From Hymenochaete sp. R1 (Eukaryota > Basidiomycota > Agaricomycetes > Hymenochaetales > Hymenochaetaceae), in contig JAFREE010000027.1 of the NCBI GenBank assembly GCA_019400425.1, positions 1-64,000 on the forward strand: a stretch of DNA of 64,000 bases, in the 5' to 3' direction. Every line of letters begins with the position of its first letter. Positions within the stretch are counted from its first letter, which is position 1. The translations under genes and the position numbers were made by a program. Shown piece by piece: positions 62,232 to 64,000 of the stretch. The notes below the pieces were generated by a model. The model ran no database searches. It was given only the letters and a program-made list of their open reading frames with translations, and was not told the DNA's origin.

Positions 62232-64000
62232 TCATTCGCCCTTCGGGAACGATTCTCTTGCAAGCTTCAACGCATCATCCATCTTATTTACATTGACCCC
62301 GACGCCCTGCGCTCCTTCCTCTTTCCCACCAGCCTACAGAATAAATTAGTCAGTCCCAAAGGTAAAGAGGCGGGCAAAGACTAGCGTGGAACATCAAAAG
62401 CGATATTGATGAACATACCTTCCCACCAACAATCTCCGACACTCCTGCTGCCCACGACTTAGCATCGAAGTTAGCTGTCCGGAAAGCTCCAGGGACATGA
62501 TTTCCGTGAGCTAATTTCCCAGCGTCGGAGTCTACGCTGAAAATGTAAGCTGCTTTTGTGAGCTTCTTCGCTTGGGCGAGGATAGCTTGGATGGCCTAAG
62601 ACGAGTAAGGGTAGAATAAATATCTTAAATAAAGAAAATGGGATAGAAAGAGGACCAAAGCGGACCTTTGCATTGCCTTCTACTGATGCAAGTGCGATGT
62701 AGACATTAGAGTTGGGGTTCTCCTTGAAATACTCGTTGAGCTTCTCAATTTCCTACGAAGCGCGAGTCAGATCAGCGGCTACGCTACAGATGGAGCCCGA
62801 AGACGAAAAAGGCTTACCGCTTTCTGCAAAGCCTGCTCCCGCTCTTTCATCTGCTTATCGAACGCCTTACGAGCCGCTCCGAGCGTATCTTGCAGACGGT
62901 TCTTTTTCAGAACCGAGATATCCGCTTGGTTGAGTTCCTATACCCGCACACTCACTTCATCCTTCTATCACACGCCAACCAAAAGTAGATATACTTACGA
63001 CAGTCAATTCTTTGAGAACTCGTTCCTTCTCTTTTCCAGATAACGAGTCGAGTCTCTGTATCCTTGTGTCAAAACTCGAGGCTTGACGCGCCACATCTGC
63101 CGCTTCATGTCCGGTGACCGCGACGATTCGGCGGATGCCCTTCGCTATACCGGACTCTTCAACGACAACGAAGCCCTTGATATCACCCGTTTTCGCAACG
63201 TGACTGGGAGCACGGTAAAAAAGCCGAATCGCTTTTAAGCGCCCTATAAATGAAAACAGAGAACGATGATACAAACTCACGTCCCACCGCAAAACTCCAC
63301 ACTCGTCTTCCTCCACTTCGGGTTCTCCAAATCCTTCGCCATCTCATCCACATCATACTCCAGACTCACAACCCTCACCGGATCAGGATACGCCTCACCA
63401 AATACCGCCCTCAACCCTGGAATCTTATACCCGCTCTTCAGATCAAGCTCCTTGCTGAACACTTTCACGTCCCGCTTAATCCAGCCCACGCTCAACTCTT
63501 CGATCTTAGCCAGATCCTGTTGTGATATTTGTGATTTGTGCGAGAAGTCGAAGCGAAGTTTTGTTGGGGCTACTAAGGAGCCTTTTTGGTCGATATGGTC
63601 GCCGAGGACTTCGCGGAGAGAGTAGTTGAGGATATGCGTTGCGGTGTGGTTGTTCCGGAGAGGCCATCTTCGGAGCTATAGAATTGTGTCAGGAATGATG
63701 CACGTCTGAGGATATCGTTGACTCACTTCGTCATACGTCGCGATAACCTCGTCTCCCACCGAGAGTTGTCCGTATTTCAGTACGCCGGTATGCAGGACAT
63801 AGCCATTATATGATTGAACATTCGTAACTTCAAACTCTGCGACGCCGTCGATAGCAATGCTTCCAGTGTCATACTCTTGGCCGCCAGACTCAGCATAGAA
63901 ACTGGTTCGATCAAGGATGATACCAAAGGTCGAATTATCAGGTACTCCCGCAGTCGCTTTAACGAATGAGTTACCATGGTAAATTGCTTTCACAGTCGCG
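62232..64000 (-). CDS. Alanyl-tRNA synthetase, C-terminal part (5' end off right edge)
   Basis: Seven exons within the window: 63727-64000 (continuing to the right), 63281-63675, 62999-63203, 62818-62937, 62666-62752, 62419-62595 and 62232-62333. This covers the editing domain and the C-Ala domain of AlaRS, which charges tRNA-Ala in cytosol and mitochondria and clears mischarged Ser/Gly. Evidence is [10 protein letters not shown], the zinc-site HxxxH in NHTATHIL, and C-x3-H in VEFCGGTH, split by an intron before the His. An Ala/Lys/Glu-rich helical linker follows ([13 protein letters not shown]), then a Gly-rich end ([20 protein letters not shown]). The catalytic domain lies outside the window. 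Confidence 0.95.

Overview
The window comes from a filamentous basidiomycete, most likely an agaricomycete. Most genes are cut by many short spliceosomal introns (mostly 48-120 nt, GT..AG), intergenic spaces are small, and the gene set fits (an expanded-type G-alpha, F-box proteins, small secreted proteins, an APS kinase with fungal intron positions). Coding exons were joined here by hand from the open frames. For each multi-exon gene reported as intact, the exon lengths sum to a whole number of codons.

Layout. 1-0.86 kb: 5' part of a copia-type retrotransposon Gag frame, running off the left edge. 2.2-14.5 kb: a tandem segmental duplication with a shift of about 6.6 kb. Each copy holds a C2H2 zinc-finger gene (minus strand), decayed gene relics, a conserved hairpin, and an APS kinase locus (plus strand). 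APS kinase is intact only in the right copy. The zinc-finger genes are intact in both copies and share a 224-bp upstream block of about 95% identity. 15.2-19 kb: 40S ribosomal protein uS2 and an FHA-domain Rad53/Cds1 checkpoint kinase. 20.8-24.2 kb: three tandem paralogues of a six-cysteine secreted protein. 24.9-30.3 kb: an FAD monooxygenase and a probably GPI-anchored aspartic protease. 31.7-38.4 kb: a coiled-coil protein, dolichol-phosphate mannosyltransferase and several hypothetical genes.

39-46.4 kb: a divergent pair, a Ste20/GCK-type kinase and a CLASP-N (TOG) protein, with 238 bp between their start codons. 47-49.8 kb: three small helical proteins in a row, then 40S ribosomal protein uS13. 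52.3-56.4 kb: a 14-exon atypical G-alpha subunit. 57.1-58.7 kb: an F-box protein. 59.4-60.7 kb: a medium-chain enoyl-reductase-like dehydrogenase. 62.2-64 kb: the C-terminal half of alanyl-tRNA synthetase, running off the right edge.

No gene cluster with one shared pathway is evident. The parts that look least ordinary are the six-cysteine secreted family, the duplicated zinc-finger/APS kinase locus with its conserved upstream block, and the G-alpha subunit that lacks several canonical catalytic residues. Domain names rest on motif recognition only; no database search was possible.
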